Assembly (NCBI GenBank): GCA_030220185.1
Contig: JASPKZ010004559.1
Span: 372,001-436,000 of the forward strand
Source of the DNA: Diploptera punctata
Lineage: Eukaryota; Arthropoda; Insecta; Blattodea; Blaberidae
DNA length: 64,000 nucleotides
Direction of reading: 5' to 3'
The position numbers and the translations under genes were made by a program. The first letter of the stretch is position 1. The number at the start of each line of letters is the position of its first letter. The notes beneath the pieces are model-generated. The model did not search any database. It saw nothing but the letters and a program-made list of their open reading frames with translations, and was not told the origin of the DNA. Positions 10,474 to 21,880 of the stretch are shown piece after piece.

Positions 10474-10842
10474 GTCCACCGCTGTGGTCTCGAGGTAGCG
10501 TGTTGCCTTGTCGCCCAGCGGGCCCGGGTTCGAAACCCGGTCGGGACAGTTTTTCTGGGTGAGGTTTTTATCGGGGTTTCGCCTCACCTGTAAGACAAAT
10601 GTCAGGAAAAATTTAAGGCCCAAACGGTCCCCGAAATCATATGCCAATCGCAATCATCATAATTCATATTCATCTTAGATTAAGTTTAGGATTAGGGGCT
10701 CTCCTGGCGCACCACTCTCATCATCATCATCATCACCCCGCCTTCCAGGCGCCTCAACCTCAGAAGTGGGTTACAATTACGCCATTGCCAGGAGAGTGTA
10801 CCAAAAATGTCTAAAAGGACAAAACTGGTGGTATTAAAAAAA
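10474..10842 (+). mobile_element. SINE S2, full-length with 16-bp target duplication
   Basis: It is flanked by a perfect 'acaataatcacaaaat' at 10458-10473 and 10843-10858. The 369-bp element has the head 'gtccaccgctgtggtctcga', a B box mutated to 'gggttcgaaaccc', the central 'cctcacctgtaaga', a (TCA)n patch and the 'ccaggcgcctcaacctcaga' 3' module. The perfect duplication points to a fairly recent insertion. Confidence 0.92.
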
Positions 10843-11024
10843 ACAATAATCACAAAATAGTTTATTTTGTTCAGTTAATTACGCCTTTCCGTTTTATATT
10901 TTTCATTTTATGTATTTTACACCCTATTCAAATATCTGAACAATAAACGTTAACTGTGAGTAATTATGATAGGTCAACAATACGAATCATGTACATAAAT
11001 GAATAACAACATGAAAATGTAATA

Positions 11025-12400
11025 CAGTGAGTTTACTGTACGATTTGGCCGGCGGTAGCGCGTGCAGGCGAGGCCCATGTGACTTCACTGCATTTCCCCT
11101 CTCATTTCCCTGTGACGCCCACATCTGTCTTCACTCTCGTGCGGCAGTCTGACTTGTGTTCTAGGCCAGTTCATACGTGAATAAAATTAAGAAGTGTTTA
11201 GTTTAGTTTCTCCAGTGCCTTCAAAATACCTGGGCCTACGTATACATTACAACAAAGAATATTCATGTACGATTTGTAAGTTATTACATCATCTTGTAGG
11301 GAAGTTGTAAGACGATTTCAAGCTAATTATCCAGGCGTGCGTGTTACGAGTAGAGAGGCTGTTCGTTTGCTTGTCAATAAATTTAGGGAGACGGGATCAA
11401 TTCTTGATAAGAAAAGAAACGTAAAACGGCGTGTGCTTACGGAGCAGAAACTGGAGGAAATCGGAGAAAGGTTAGAAAACTCACCTCAAAAATCTCTTAG
11501 GCGCCTTGCACAAGAAACCGGCATTTCGAAAGCTTCAGCATGGAAAGCTACAAAACTTTTAAAGCTAAAACCATACAAGGTTACTGTTGTCCAGGAATTG
11601 CTACCACGTGATAACCAGAGACGGGTCAGTTTCTGTAAATGGATTTTGAGGAATGTTAATGCTGGAACAATCGATCCACGATTAATGATTTTCAGTGACG
11701 AAGCATGGTTTCATTTACATGGTCATGTATCATCACAGAACAACCGATATTATGGTACAGAAAAATGCCATGAAACGCCATTGCATGATCAAAAAATCGG
11801 AGTATGGTGCGACATAAATGGTAACAGAATAATAGGGCCTATTTTTTATGATGATACCATAAATGCCGAAAGATACAGAAATAATATACTGGCATCATTT
11901 TTTCGAACAGCTGACGGACACTGAATGTCGGTCTGGTTATTTTCAGCAGGACTCTGCCACCGCGCATACAGCTGATCAGTCATTAGATTTTATTGCGGAA
12001 ATTTTTAAGAATAGAATAATCAGTAGGGGGTTATGACCCGCTCGGTCTCCTGATCTTACGGCATGCGACTTTTATTTATGGGGCAACTTGAAAAATAAAG
12101 TTTACAAACTAACCCCCACACATTAGACGAATTAAAACAAAATATCAGGACAGAAATTAACGCTATTTCGGAAGCCGAACTAATGCGTGTGAATGCGAAT
12201 TTCCTCAGACGATGCCGTAGATGTATTGATGCAGAAGGACAGCATTTCCAACATCTCCTGTGATAAGGCACGTTTGTTTTTTATTCTAAAAAATTGTTAA
12301 TGTGATTTGAGTTTGCTGGAATATACGCGATTCGCCGGGAGTAAGTGCTGACCTCGCCTGCACGCGCTACCGTCGGCCAAGTCGTACAGTAAACTCACTG
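11025..12400 (+). mobile_element. mariner-like (IS630-Tc1-mariner) transposon, full length, defective
   Basis: The element is bounded by 49-bp TIRs (11025-11073 and 12352-12400) that begin 'cagtgagtttactgtacg' and differ at only two positions. TA dinucleotides flank both ends (11023-11024, 12401-12402), the expected target duplication. Length is 1376 bp, with one transposase gene that has three lesions. The near-identical TIRs mean it could still be mobilised in trans. Confidence 0.92.
11295..12263 (+). pseudogene. mariner-like transposase, broken
   Basis: The frame is open from about 11280, and no ATG precedes a plausible N terminus. CREVVRRFQANYPGVRVTSR starts a helix-turn-helix region, and a second helix motif follows at GISKASAWKATKLLKL. 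The catalytic core shows FSDEAW (first Asp), GYFQQDSATAHTA (second Asp) and SPDLTACDFYLWG (third Asp). Roughly 38 residues separate the second and third acids, wider than the 34 of classical mariner. There are three lesions: a frameshift in the T run near 11898, TGA at 12034-12036 where Trp is expected, and a frameshift near 12110. The C terminus ends RRCRRCIDAEGQHFQHLL. It is inactive as it stands. Confidence 0.88.
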
Positions 12401-12443
12401 TACTATTAAAATAGATAAACTTTAAAATATTTTCTTTTACGCA

Positions 12444-12688
12444 AAAATGAAGGTATAAGAACAGAGTTAAATTTATATCCATTGAATGATAAAATCAAAG
12501 AATATAGAGATAAATGGTTTAGACATGTAGAAAGAATGAATGTAACAATATTACCAAAAGCAGTATATAACTACAAGCCAAGAGGTTCAAGGAATGTAGG
12601 AAAGCCAGTGAAAAGATGGACAGAACAACTGTGATGCGGAACAGGCAATTTGCCTAGCCCGTAAAGTGAAGAAGAAGAAGAAGAAGAT
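12444..12688 (+). mobile_element. LINE-B 3' end with GAA tail
   Basis: It encodes the ORF tail (ELNLYPLNDKIKEYRDKW, RMNVTILPKAVYNYKPRG, GKPVKRWTEQL), then 'ggcaatttgcctagcccgt' and a (GAA)n tail at 12670-12687. It matches the longer LINE-B at 33961-35238 and the minus copy at 59981-60204. Confidence 0.85.
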
Positions 12689-12859
12689 ACTTTTTTAAAC
12701 TCTTAATTAGAAAACAAGCAAATACATATTACTTGTAATTAACAGTAAAAACGTAATATTAGATTGTATAAAAGATGCGTTGTGTTAAAGACAAAATTGC
12801 TGCAGTTTTCTGCCTTGTTTCCATGTACATTTTGTCTTTGGTAAACCTACTCGCGACAT

Positions 12860-13060
12860 AATAGCTCTGGGGTCGACTCAGACTCTAACTGAAATGAGCA
12901 CCAGATGCTTGTTCTGGTAGTAAAGACGGCCGTTACGTTAGGTTGACATCCCGGTAACATCAAGTGTCCATTGTCTAGAAAAGTGGGAGCCTTAACCTCC
13001 TACCATCCCAAGGGCCTCCTCAGACCTGTAGTAGGATCACTTTACCGCTCTAACTTTTAA
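12860..13060 (+). mobile_element. SINE S5, 3' part
   Basis: It contains 'ctctggggtcgactcag', 'gcttgttctggtagtaaag' and the S5 3' end 'aagtgggagccttaacctcc' through 'ggatcactttacc'. The tRNA-like head present at 38305 is missing. The next 340 bp hold nothing recognised. Confidence 0.8.
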
Positions 13061-13399
13061 TTGTATATGTTCCATGCTTCTAGTAAGTAATTTCAAAATA
13101 TCAAAATGTACAGTGTTATGGATCATTTTAGATTAAAAACTGAAGTCAATTCAAAACTGAATGAAGAATGAAAATATATTACATGTAAAATGCAATAAAT
13201 AAAAAACAGCGCAAGAGAGTAGCTCTATAGCTTGTGGAATACAGATATTCGCTGAAAGATCAAATTGTTCTTGAACACATTTAAAATTCATTCATTTTAC
13301 AAAATTTCCTCATCATTGAAGGTTTTCTCCAACCAATCTTAGTAATTAGCATGAATTAAAAATAAATAAATAAATATAAATGACTACGGACTTAGAGAC

Positions 13400-14100
13400 T
13401 GTCAGTTTGTAACAAACATTCACAAATGTTCCTTAATTAAAGTTCTCCATCGTTCTCTCTCCTCGGTGTCTTCATCTGTTACACCAAATTTCCTCATTGA
13501 ATTTTTAATATTTTTCGTCCAGGTTGTTCTTAGTCTTCCTTTTCTGTTTCTTCTTTCAATTTTCTATGCATAGACGGCCTTTGGTAGTATTCCATCCTGC
13601 ATTCTTCTTACGTGTTCATACCATTTTAGCCTTCTGTGTTCAATTTCATGCACTATATTTCTTTCTGCATTCGTACATTTTCTAATTTTTGTATTTCTAA
13701 TTTTTTCCAATCGAGATGTTCTGGCAGCTCTTCTCCAAAAATCAATTTCAGCTGAAGTTATTCTGTTGACATGTTGTTTGTCATTGTCCAAACTTCTGAT
13801 CCATATAACATTATACTTTCTAGTATGGATTTATAAATTAGTTGTTTTGTTCTGTTAATGATTTTTTACTCCATAGTATAGAGTTTAACATTACTATGGT
13901 TTTTCTTCCATTAGTAATCCTTTTTGCTATTTATTTATTTGATGTTCCATCTTTCACTATAATTGATCCCAAATAACAGGAACTACCGCTCTTATTTATC
14001 TTTACCCCATCAATATATAATTCAGCTGGGTCATTTGTTAAATACTCTCTTTTTTTTGTTGATTTTCAAACCCCATTTCTGATATGAACACTTTTAAAAT
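13400..14100 (-). mobile_element. LINE relic, ORF2 C-terminal region
   Basis: On the minus strand, 13564-13791 encodes AEIDFWRRAARTSRLEKIRN, then HRRLKWYEHVRRMQDG and ILPKAVYA. This is the AEMDFWRRSAR...LKWYGHV.RM pattern of LINE reverse-transcriptase tails. Weaker similarity ('TKQLIYKSILES', 'LYGSEVW'-like) extends upstream toward 14100 with frameshifts. The 3' end carries no clear tail. It is old and inactive. Confidence 0.75.
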
Positions 14101-14371
14101 GTTACATAATTATTCTAGTTAATTGAAGTTAATATCTTGAGAATAAAAAGAGTGACAGATGCAATAAGTCACAATAATTAATTATTGTACTTTGGTTTCT
14201 AGATTAGTATTATATTTGTTAGATATATTTATAGCATCTCAATCTCTTGATTCAAATTAACATAGATAAAAGTTCAAAATGAACGTTTTGAAAACAATTT
14301 TAGTCCTTAGCCTTCATTTGACCTATTCTATTATTTAAAATAATTCAAGATAACATATAAAATATTCATAA

Positions 14372-14990
14372 GTAATGTCACGAGTGATTTCCAATTTATC
14401 TTGAGGATTTGGAAATCAAGAATGGCATTTGTTAGGACTATTTAACGAATAAAATCAAGCTGTTTACTCACAAACCATTATTTATATATAGTTATTTTAA
14501 AATATTTATATATTTAATGTAAATGGCGATGTTTGAAAACAAATGATAAATGTTTGGTTATGTTTCATTTGTTCATCACTGCGACTGTATCACATTATTT
14601 ATTGCCAATATAGGATCGCAATATTGTAAGAATGCACCCTAGTGGAGAAAAAATTAAACACACCAAATTGTATATTATAACCAACATTCATTTTTTCGGA
14701 AACTCAGTAAAATCAGTATTTAAATACACAATTATTGAACACACTTTTATCAAATGTGTAGTTCGAAGAAAACAGTTAATTACTTGCTATTTTCAACGGA
14801 TTTGTTAGAGAATCAGTCACTGCAAAATTGCGATCTGACTTGTTCAGAATATTAAAAAAGGAGGAGCTTTCTTTATTTTGGTAATCCAAATTCGATAATT
14901 ATCGAGGTGAAACGATTGGTTGTAAAATAAAATTCATTGAAACGTGATTGGCCATTGACTTTAATTTTGGGCATGAGTTAAATAATCTAT
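14372..14990 (-). repeat. Repeat RF, copy 3, uninterrupted
   Basis: It runs inverted from 'aatgtcacgagtgatttcc' to 'gggcatgagttaaataatc'. Because nothing is inserted in it, it serves as an empty-site reference for the S2 and LINE-A insertions in the other copies. Confidence 0.8.
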
Positions 14991-16030
14991 AATATTTTTA
15001 TATTGATTTCTTTAAATTTGTCAATTACCCCCAACAAATGATTTTAATGGATTATACCCCAATCATAAAGGAAAAAAGAAACCCCAAATGTTGAGATATA
15101 AGGTATATTTCGCATTGATCCTAAGAAACTTGTATTAATATGATTTAAATACTTAATTCTATTACCAACCCCTGTAGAAAACCACTAGTCGAAAATTACT
15201 ACTTTAAGGCCAAGAAATCTAAATTATTAACATGGTTGATGTATAGTTTTTCTTCTGGTTAATTTATACACGAATAGACAACATTTAACTAGAGCCCATA
15301 TTTCGCAATTTGATTTTCGTGTTGATGACCGCCAGAAAAAGTTTCAAGTATATAGACATAGCCTAATATTCACGATAAATCAAACATTATCGGAAATTTT
15401 ATTTTCTTTCTTTCTTTCTTTCTTTCTTTTTATGGTTTGTTGGATATTTTGTATTATTATGTATTTTTTATAATTGTTATTTTTTAAATTAGTGTCCACT
15501 TGGCAGGAATTAAAAATAATTGTTTGTTCTAACATATAGTATGTCCATAGAATCTATAGAGAAACTTTTCGAAATAAACCATCTACACAGGAGGCGGGTA
15601 AAAAATGCACGGGCAATGAGGCCACGGAAGAAAGTGCAGGAGGGAGAACATATCACGTGACATTACTCATTTTGCTCTTGAGCTTCAAGCGAGAAAGATG
15701 TCTAATCGGAAAGCTGGCGATTTTCTCTACACATTCCACAGGCAGACTCTAGCTAATGTAAAAGTCTTGCGGGAAATATCATTTTATAAAGGGAATGTGT
15801 TGATATTTAAGTTGGTCGCTGCCTTTGGTGTAGAATTCTCATTGCGATGTTTATTTAAAACAAACTTTTGAGATATTTACGTTATCTGTCAAACTATACA
15901 ATTTCAGTGTTTTTAATAATCGGAATAAACATTTTGTAATTCTGTGCAAAAATGATAAATAGCCTTAAAAGAGTGAGTTTAGTACGTGACTTTGATTTGT
16001 AAATAATGTTAAACTTATTGCCTATATAGT
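14991..16030. other. No gene recognised; (TTTC)n microsatellite
   Basis: A (TTTC)n run lies at about 15403-15430. The remainder, including a GC-richer patch at 15590-15790, shows no motif, RNA or repeat family that I can name. Confidence 0.4.
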
Positions 16031-16460
16031 AAAAGCTTCTTATTCACGGTTCCCTTATTTGCGTTTTCATTATTCGTGGGTTAAAAGATTGCGACACAGT
16101 TCCTGTATTCGCGGCTAAAAGTCTTTATTCACGCATCCAATCGGTAAATTATAAAGATTAGTATCCTCTATTAATGCATCGCCAACTTTTTTTTTAACTG
16201 CAGGCACGTGCCAAAGCGGCTTTTGCAAAAAGCGATACAAATCAAATTGACAAATGAATACCAAAGTAAAACAAACCTTATTGTCACTAAGCCTAAAATT
16301 CGTTGTTAAAATCCACCGCCGCCGTAATTCACGTACAGCTACGTCCGTTGATAAATGCCACGATCGGTGTTTTATTGTTTCAACTTGCCATTCGTTGCAA
16401 TAATTTTAATTGAATAACACGTGTCATTTCTGCTTTGTTGTCAATTTATAATTTAGAGTA

Positions 16461-16463
<3 letters not shown>

Positions 16464-16497
<34 letters not shown>

Positions 16498-16717
16498 CAC
16501 TGGCACTATCGAACCCATAAGTTCATGGCCACGCGGATATAAGCTTTCTGTACATACCCATCCAGAGCTAATGTTTTCCAATTATTCCCCGTATAATCTA
16601 CTTCCCTCAAATCATAGTTAATGTTATTCTCCCCCCTCATTCTTGGTCTACCAACTGGGCGTTTTCCCTCGGGTTTTCCTACAAGAAGCTTCCATGCACC
16701 TCTTTCAATCCCCATTA
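16464..16717 (-). mobile_element. LINE-A 3' fragment inside pogo-like relic
   Basis: From the tail (AACT)n inward it reads 'cactggcactatcgaaccc', 'ggccacgcgg' and 'ctaccaactgggcgttttcc', all complements of LINE-A. It is flanked by 'agtaaaa' at 16457-16463 and 16718-16724, a 7-bp probable target duplication. Confidence 0.85.
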
Positions 16718-16739
16718 AGTAAAAGGAAAGTAAATTAGT

Positions 16740-16984
16740 TCCGCAACGGAAAAAAGTAGTGTTGTCGCTTAAAGTAGAAATATAAATATTTGACCGTTTA
16801 CGTGTTGGCGAGTCCATTGCACATATATTACGCTTTTTCAATGTTAATGAATCAACTGTACGATTATCAAGAAATCCGAAGACAAATAAGGAATTCTATC
16901 ACTGAATTCACAGCTAAATATCAATCTGAATTGAAAGGCCTTATAAAAGCGGCAAAACAGGAAAAAAATTACCAAGTTCTTTAA
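16740..16984 (+). pseudogene. pogo/Tigger transposase N-terminal HTH fragment
   Basis: One frame reads DRLRVGESIAHI and RFFNVNESTVRLS. After a frameshift near 16880 it reads IRRQIRNSITEFTAKYQSEL and LKGLIKAAKQEKN. This order (DRLRKGES..I....FNVNESTVR, then a basic (K)IR.S) is that of the CENP-B N-terminal domain of Tigger/pogo transposases. It is preceded by a degraded 'VVLSLKVEI' segment. There is no DDE core, so it is not functional. Confidence 0.7.
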
Positions 16985-17214
16985 GCCGTTGCCTAAGCCT
17001 GACAGTAATAATTAATACAAATTGTTAAAAATATCTCATTAATTGATTTTATTTTGATAATTTTTATTTTATTTCGGAACCTTGGAACGTATCCCCTATA
17101 GGCCTATACCTATACAAATTACCATTTCACATTCGCGGTTTCTGTATTCGTGGCTTATTTGCGGAACATATCCCCCGCTAATAAGGAGGTTTTATTGTAA
17201 TGTTAAACATATAA

Positions 17215-17303
17215 ATGCCATCTTACCCCCCATATTACAAAATTTAAGTGCGTTTTGGCCTGCCTTTTTTTACCTTCTTTCATTATTTAACATCTGGTCT
17301 CTA
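17215..17303 (+). mobile_element. hAT element 3' end relic
   Basis: It ends in 'taacatctggtctcta', matching the 3' TIR of the hAT element at 295-1393, preceded by 'gtgcgttttggcctgcc' as there. The 5' end was not located. Confidence 0.65.
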
Positions 17304-17610
17304 CTTCTCATAATATTAATAAAAAGTGGTGATGGTGATGTTGGCACTCATTTGGATAACAGTTTCCCTAATCGTTTAATTGGAAGAAAATGGTCAAAGC
17401 AGTCTCCAGATTTCAAACGTATATATTTTTCTCTGGGAGTACATCAAATTTTTAGTGCATGACATTTTATTGAAATTCTAGGATATCTGGCTTCCAAGTT
17501 CATAGCTGACGTGTAAGTTGATATTACATATAAACATAGAACAATTGTGAAAAAAGGAATGGCGATCGAAATTATAAAGAATAGGCCTACAACTAAAGAG
17601 AAAAAGTTAT

Positions 17611-17683
17611 GCCTGAACTGGGATTTGAACCCAAGATCTCCAGCTTTACTCGCTGATGCACTAACCAATTATGCTACTCAGGC
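17611..17683 (-). tRNA. tRNA-like sequence, probably a pseudogene or repeat head
   Basis: On the minus strand it folds into a plausible cloverleaf: GCCTGAG pairs with TTCAGGC, the D arm is GCA...TGC, the anticodon stem TCAGC/GCTGG closes the 7-base loop GAGTAAA, and the T arm TTGGG/CCCAG closes TTCAAAT. The anticodon by position would be GTA, but base 33 is A instead of the near-universal T. A partial plus-strand partner with 'gggttcaaatc' and 'ttcaggc' lies at about 17740-17772. The divergent pair resembles those at 53169-53331 and 57841-58039. It is likely a tRNA-derived repeat, not a working tRNA gene. Confidence 0.5.
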
Positions 17684-17842
17684 AATTCAAGAGCAGACAT
17701 ATTGTATATTTAGTGCCCCAGGACATGAAGTTGTAAATCCTGGGTTCAAATCTTAGTTCAGGCAGAAATTTTTACCTTTAATTGTATTAACTACTGCATG
17801 TAAATAGCTTGCCTGAGTACATTTATTTCAATATTAGCTAAT

Positions 17843-18325
17843 ACCCGGCGTGCGCTGCTACGCCTAAATAAATTAAATGTGTTTTACGTTTAGTTGAATA
17901 AGTAAAATAATTATAAATTTATATCGTAATTATTTTTAGATACCCCGTGCTGATTACCCGGCGTTGCCCGGGAATCTACTTATCTCGAACTTCTTGGCAT
18001 AAGTGAGCTGAAAAACAAAGATGTTATTGTGAGTTATCTGTGAAAGACATATGCTGTCACGACTTTTTCTGTAGACATTTTTTAGATATTCAATTCTCTG
18101 TACATTAATCTACTGTATTTGTTAAGGTTTAGGCAGCGTAAGCCATTTAAGCGCCCATAAACTTTTTTAATGCACTGATGCACTTTTTTTTTAGCTCCGG
18201 CCCTATAGTACGTACGGTAATATGTTGTTATATACGTTAATTGTCCCAAAAATTCTCTAAATTACGGTAAAATTACAATTTAAATCTGTCAAGTAGCTTT
18301 TGAGTCCATAACAGACAGACACACA
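17843..18325 (+). repeat. Repeat RX, copy 2
   Basis: It contains 'acccggcgttgcccggg', 'ttcttggcataagtgagctg' and 'gtttaggcagcgtaagcc', ending in 'cagacagacacacac'. It is collinear with the copy at 1-294 plus 1402-1520, and lacks the hAT insertion. Confidence 0.75.
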
Positions 18326-18359
18326 CACAGAGAAGCTCATTTATTTATATTACGAAGAT

Positions 18360-18775
18360 CTTCTTCTTCTTCTTCCTTTCCTGTGATAGACCTACTGGTC
18401 TGTTATGGTCTCAATCAAATGTTTGAAGGGTCTGCCCAAAAATCTCTTGCCTGGTGGCTGGTAATTTAAAATTTGACGTGGTATTCTTGTTCTGTTCATT
18501 CTTCTTACGTGAGATTTCCAGTTGTTTCTGTATTTTTGTACATATTCCATGCCTGATTCTGTTTGTAATTCTCTGAGAATCTCATAATTCCTTTTATGGT
18601 CTGTTCTTGAGTACCCTGCAGTACGTCTCATAAATTTCATCTCTGCCGCAGTTTGCCTTTGTTCATCTACACTGCGAATTGTCCAGGCCTCACTGCCGTA
18701 ACATAATATGGGTCTGGCCAGTGTTTTATAAATTCTAGTTCGTGTGTGTTGCTGTATTTACAATGTTTGGCTTGA
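18360..18775 (-). mobile_element. LINE 3' end with ORF2 fragment and (AAG)n tail
   Basis: The minus strand encodes RIYKTLARPILCYGSEAWT, AAEMKFMRRTAGYSRTDHKR, and WKSHVRRMNRTRIPRQIL followed by YQPPGKRFLGRP. The order matches the region after the reverse-transcriptase core of LINEs. The 3' end is an (AAG)n tail seen as 'cttcttcttcttc'. No reverse-transcriptase active site is present; the copy is 5'-truncated. Confidence 0.8.
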
Positions 18776-19441
18776 AAATATTATTTGAATTATTATTATA
18801 AAGATTGCTTTCGTAATTAGCCAATAAAGCATGAAATAAATCCCATCATAACGTTTTCTTACCAGAAGCAACCCGTTCTAATGTGAACTTATAAACATGG
18901 TTCTCGTTGAGCTTGATATAGATAAGCCTGAACTATAGTACCTATTCCAAAACACTCAATTTGATCTCCTATCAAACTGTGTCCAGTTCGTTCAAGAAGT
19001 CATAGCCGTTCCTTGTGGTAAACATGTAGCGTGAAATTTAAGAGAGTTCGTTTCATGCTATTGATTTTTATGAGTCAGCATAAAAAATGAAAAACAAGTT
19101 GAGCATTATCATGACACTGTTTTTATCTTTTTTAAACATTTCAAATGGTTTTACTTTGTAGATTCAAAGCGAGGCAACTGAGCGAAAAATACGCTTTCAA
19201 GTAATCATGTGATGCGTACGAGAGACATGTCCTATGCCAGCTTTTCTACTTTATACCTCTTATACGAATTATTATTCATGCCTTTAATATTTCCACAGGT
19301 AACTTATTTCTTAATGGAAATATATTTAGAATGTATTGATTTTCATCAGTTTTCAAGCTGATGTGTATGTATTCTTTATTCCTTACTTCTGAACTCTCGA
19401 AATTAAACAAATCCAGCTGAATTTAGCATCAAAGTACAATC
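18776..19441. other. No feature recognised
   Basis: AT-rich sequence without recognisable coding, RNA or repeat content. Confidence 0.4.
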
Positions 19442-19540
19442 GCTTCACTATGATGGTAGTCAGCATCATTTTACTTAATTATATATAACAGCTGCGGGGA
19501 AACAAGGCGAGCCGCTGGACAACCATCATAGTGAGGCTAT
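19442..19540. mobile_element. Short ITR element (family J), copy 1
   Basis: Terminal inverted repeats are 'cactatgatggt' and 'accatcatagtg'. Inside is 'tatataacagctgcggggaa', shared inverted with the copy at 31797-31944. It is about 100 bp and MITE-like. Confidence 0.75.
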
Positions 19541-19621
19541 AATACGCATTGTACATCAAGAAAAAAAATAGCCCTACAGTAAACCTGGTTTATACAGAGT
19601 ATTCTAGATATATACATACAT

Positions 19622-19735
19622 AGTGTTCTGCCCAAGAGCAGGTCTATCACTGCAAACTCAACATTCTTTCCTTAATCGTGAAAAGACTCATCATGCCATG
19701 TTTGCAGCTTTACTAGGGATATATAGATATGGCAG
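19622..19735 (-). repeat. SINE S2-type 3' module fragment
   Basis: 'ttctgcccaagagcaggtc', 'tttgcagctttactaggga' and the spacing between them match the complement of the 3' module of S2 copies at 28691 and 39176, with an altered middle. The next 870 bp hold nothing recognised. Confidence 0.5.
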
Positions 19736-20609
19736 CTCCCGTTTCTTTCCATTCCCCACTCTCTCTCTTTTGCATCTTAAAATCTTAATCTTAAAAGATC
19801 TTAAGAAGATCCCGAGGGGCCCCAACTTGGAGGTGAAGAGAGTGGATTTGACTAAGTTAGACTCTCCGGATATTACCGAAATTCACTCCAGAGGTTAAAT
19901 ATCAGTTCCATCAGGGTTTTTGACCAGATCAAAGATCCGGAAATCCCAATGAGCCTCTATCTGGATGGAATCAAAACAGACAGTATATGATTACAATTGG
20001 GGGATTCTATGCTACCATCTAACAAACATAAATTCAAATTAAAACGGAAAACACACAATGTATTGTTGCATTATGCGAATAAGTACCTGAGAGAAATATA
20101 TAATGTTGATTTTTTTCACAAAAATGAAGAAAAATGCTTTAAAATACAGTCAGAAATTGAGCTCAAAGTAACATAAAATCATCATATTGGCAATGTAAAA
20201 CGTGTATTATTCATTGCTGAGACAGTGTAGTCAAGTTATCGCTAAAACCCGCCAACAAACAAGTGAATGCTAAATTAATCTGATGTACTAACTCGCTCAC
20301 ATCTCTCCCTAACTTCCTCAAACTATTACCGCCATTAAATAAGATGAAATTAACAAAGTTTAATTGTTCGATTTGCACACGATATAATTATGAATACACG
20401 AAACAATAGATACTGGTATGCACCCTTTACATGATATGATGATGTTGAAGCATAAAACAAAATTTAAACATAACAGAATAATTACGGTATAATATATAAA
20501 CATGAGGAGCAAATAAGAAATAGAAATAATAAAAGAAAATTTGCAAGTGCTTGCCTCAGTGGAATATTGTAGGATAAAAATATAAGCAATAAAAATAAAA
20601 TTAATATTA

Positions 20610-20990
20610 GTTATGGAGCAGAACCTTGGCCATTAACAAAAAAAAACAAATAAGTATCTTTCGGCAAAGGAAATAGATTTTATACGAAGGGCAGCAAGAA
20701 TTCCAAGAAGAAAAAATATAGAAACTCAGTTATGAGGGGGAAAATGAAGATTGAAGACACTATTTTAGATTACACCAAAACTCAGCAATTAAGATGGTAC
20801 GGACATGTTCAGCGAATAGAAGAGAATCGGCTATCAAAATGTGTTTTGCAATGAAAACCTGAGGGAAGACGAGGCGGAGGAAGACCTAAAACCTCCTGGA
20901 ATCAGGGAATATATTTATATATAAAGGAGGAACATTTACAACCAGGAGATTTAATGAACCGACAAAACTGGTTATTTCGAATCGCATATA
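20610..20990 (+). pseudogene. LINE ORF2 C-terminal relic, heavily mutated
   Basis: It reads YGAEPWPLTKK, then MRGKMKIEDTILDYTKTQQL and RWYGHVQRIEENRLSKCVLQ, then EGRRGGGRPKTSWNQGI with several stops. The pattern is the LINE tail '(L)RWYGHV.RM....GRRRRGRP...W'. It is inactive and 5'-truncated. From 20991 to 21880 nothing is recognised. Confidence 0.75.
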
Positions 20991-21880
20991 TTATATTATA
21001 ATACATTAATTTTAGCACTGAATTATCTACGCATATAAGAAATGCGACAGTCTTTCTTTTAAAAAAATTGTCTGCATTTGATAGATAAATAAGAATTCAG
21101 AGTTAAATACAAAGGAAGAAAAACATATGAGAGTATATTGTAGCGTTAAGCAGTGCTAGGCAAATGCATTTCCTGCGGAGCATGTTAACTGATGTTGCTT
21201 TTGATACAATTGTGACAGCAAACTTCACAGCTATTCAAAACTGAGAACACTCCCAGCATGTGACGTATGATGTAAACATGACAGATACATTAAAGAGAAT
21301 GAAACGTAAGCGAGAATATCACTTTGAATTTGTGAAGCTTGCTTTGTACAATCATCTTTTTCTGTGTTCTCAAATTGCTTAGAAAGACGAGAAAGACTTT
21401 ATATTAAACTCAACTGCACAGCAATGAATTAGTTTAAGTATTGGTCTCTGGAACTCACAAGTTACCTTTGTAAGATAGTCAATTCATGGCTGATTACTCA
21501 AATCTTACCCATCGCAAAACCAGATCTCACTCGAAAGCGGAGCAGTATTGAGCATGTATTAATAGTGCATAATAGTAGCCGTCACACCTCTTGAAAGTAT
21601 AGGGCCATCATGAAAGCGCCCTATCGAATTTCGCTTTTTTTTTTTGCTAAATCCTAGATACATTCAAGATTTTCCTTCTTAAATTTTTGTTATTATTGTC
21701 CTGCGAGATGTAATTTTTTGTTTTTGTTTTTCCTAAACAATTATTGTGGATTCCATTCCACGGCTCTCTTAGGCACACTGTACACTTCTCTTCTAAGAGT
21801 GTGTCTAATAAGGGGGTTATTAATAGTTAGCATTTTAAAGGATTCGATAGTTTATTATATAAAATATAGACAATTGGAAT

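Larger units (their letters stand above)
16035..17193 (+). mobile_element. pogo/Tigger-like DNA transposon relic, interrupted by LINE-A
   Basis: The left end 'agtaaaagcttcttattcac' and the right end 'ttaataaggaggttttattg' region are inverted matches ('taaaacctccttatta' on the complement). More inverted similarity follows: 'cgcggctaaaag', 'ttcgtgg', 'attcgcggtttctgtattcg'. TA follows the right end. The interior holds a CENP-B-type helix-turn-helix fragment. Most of the catalytic domain is gone. Confidence 0.7.
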
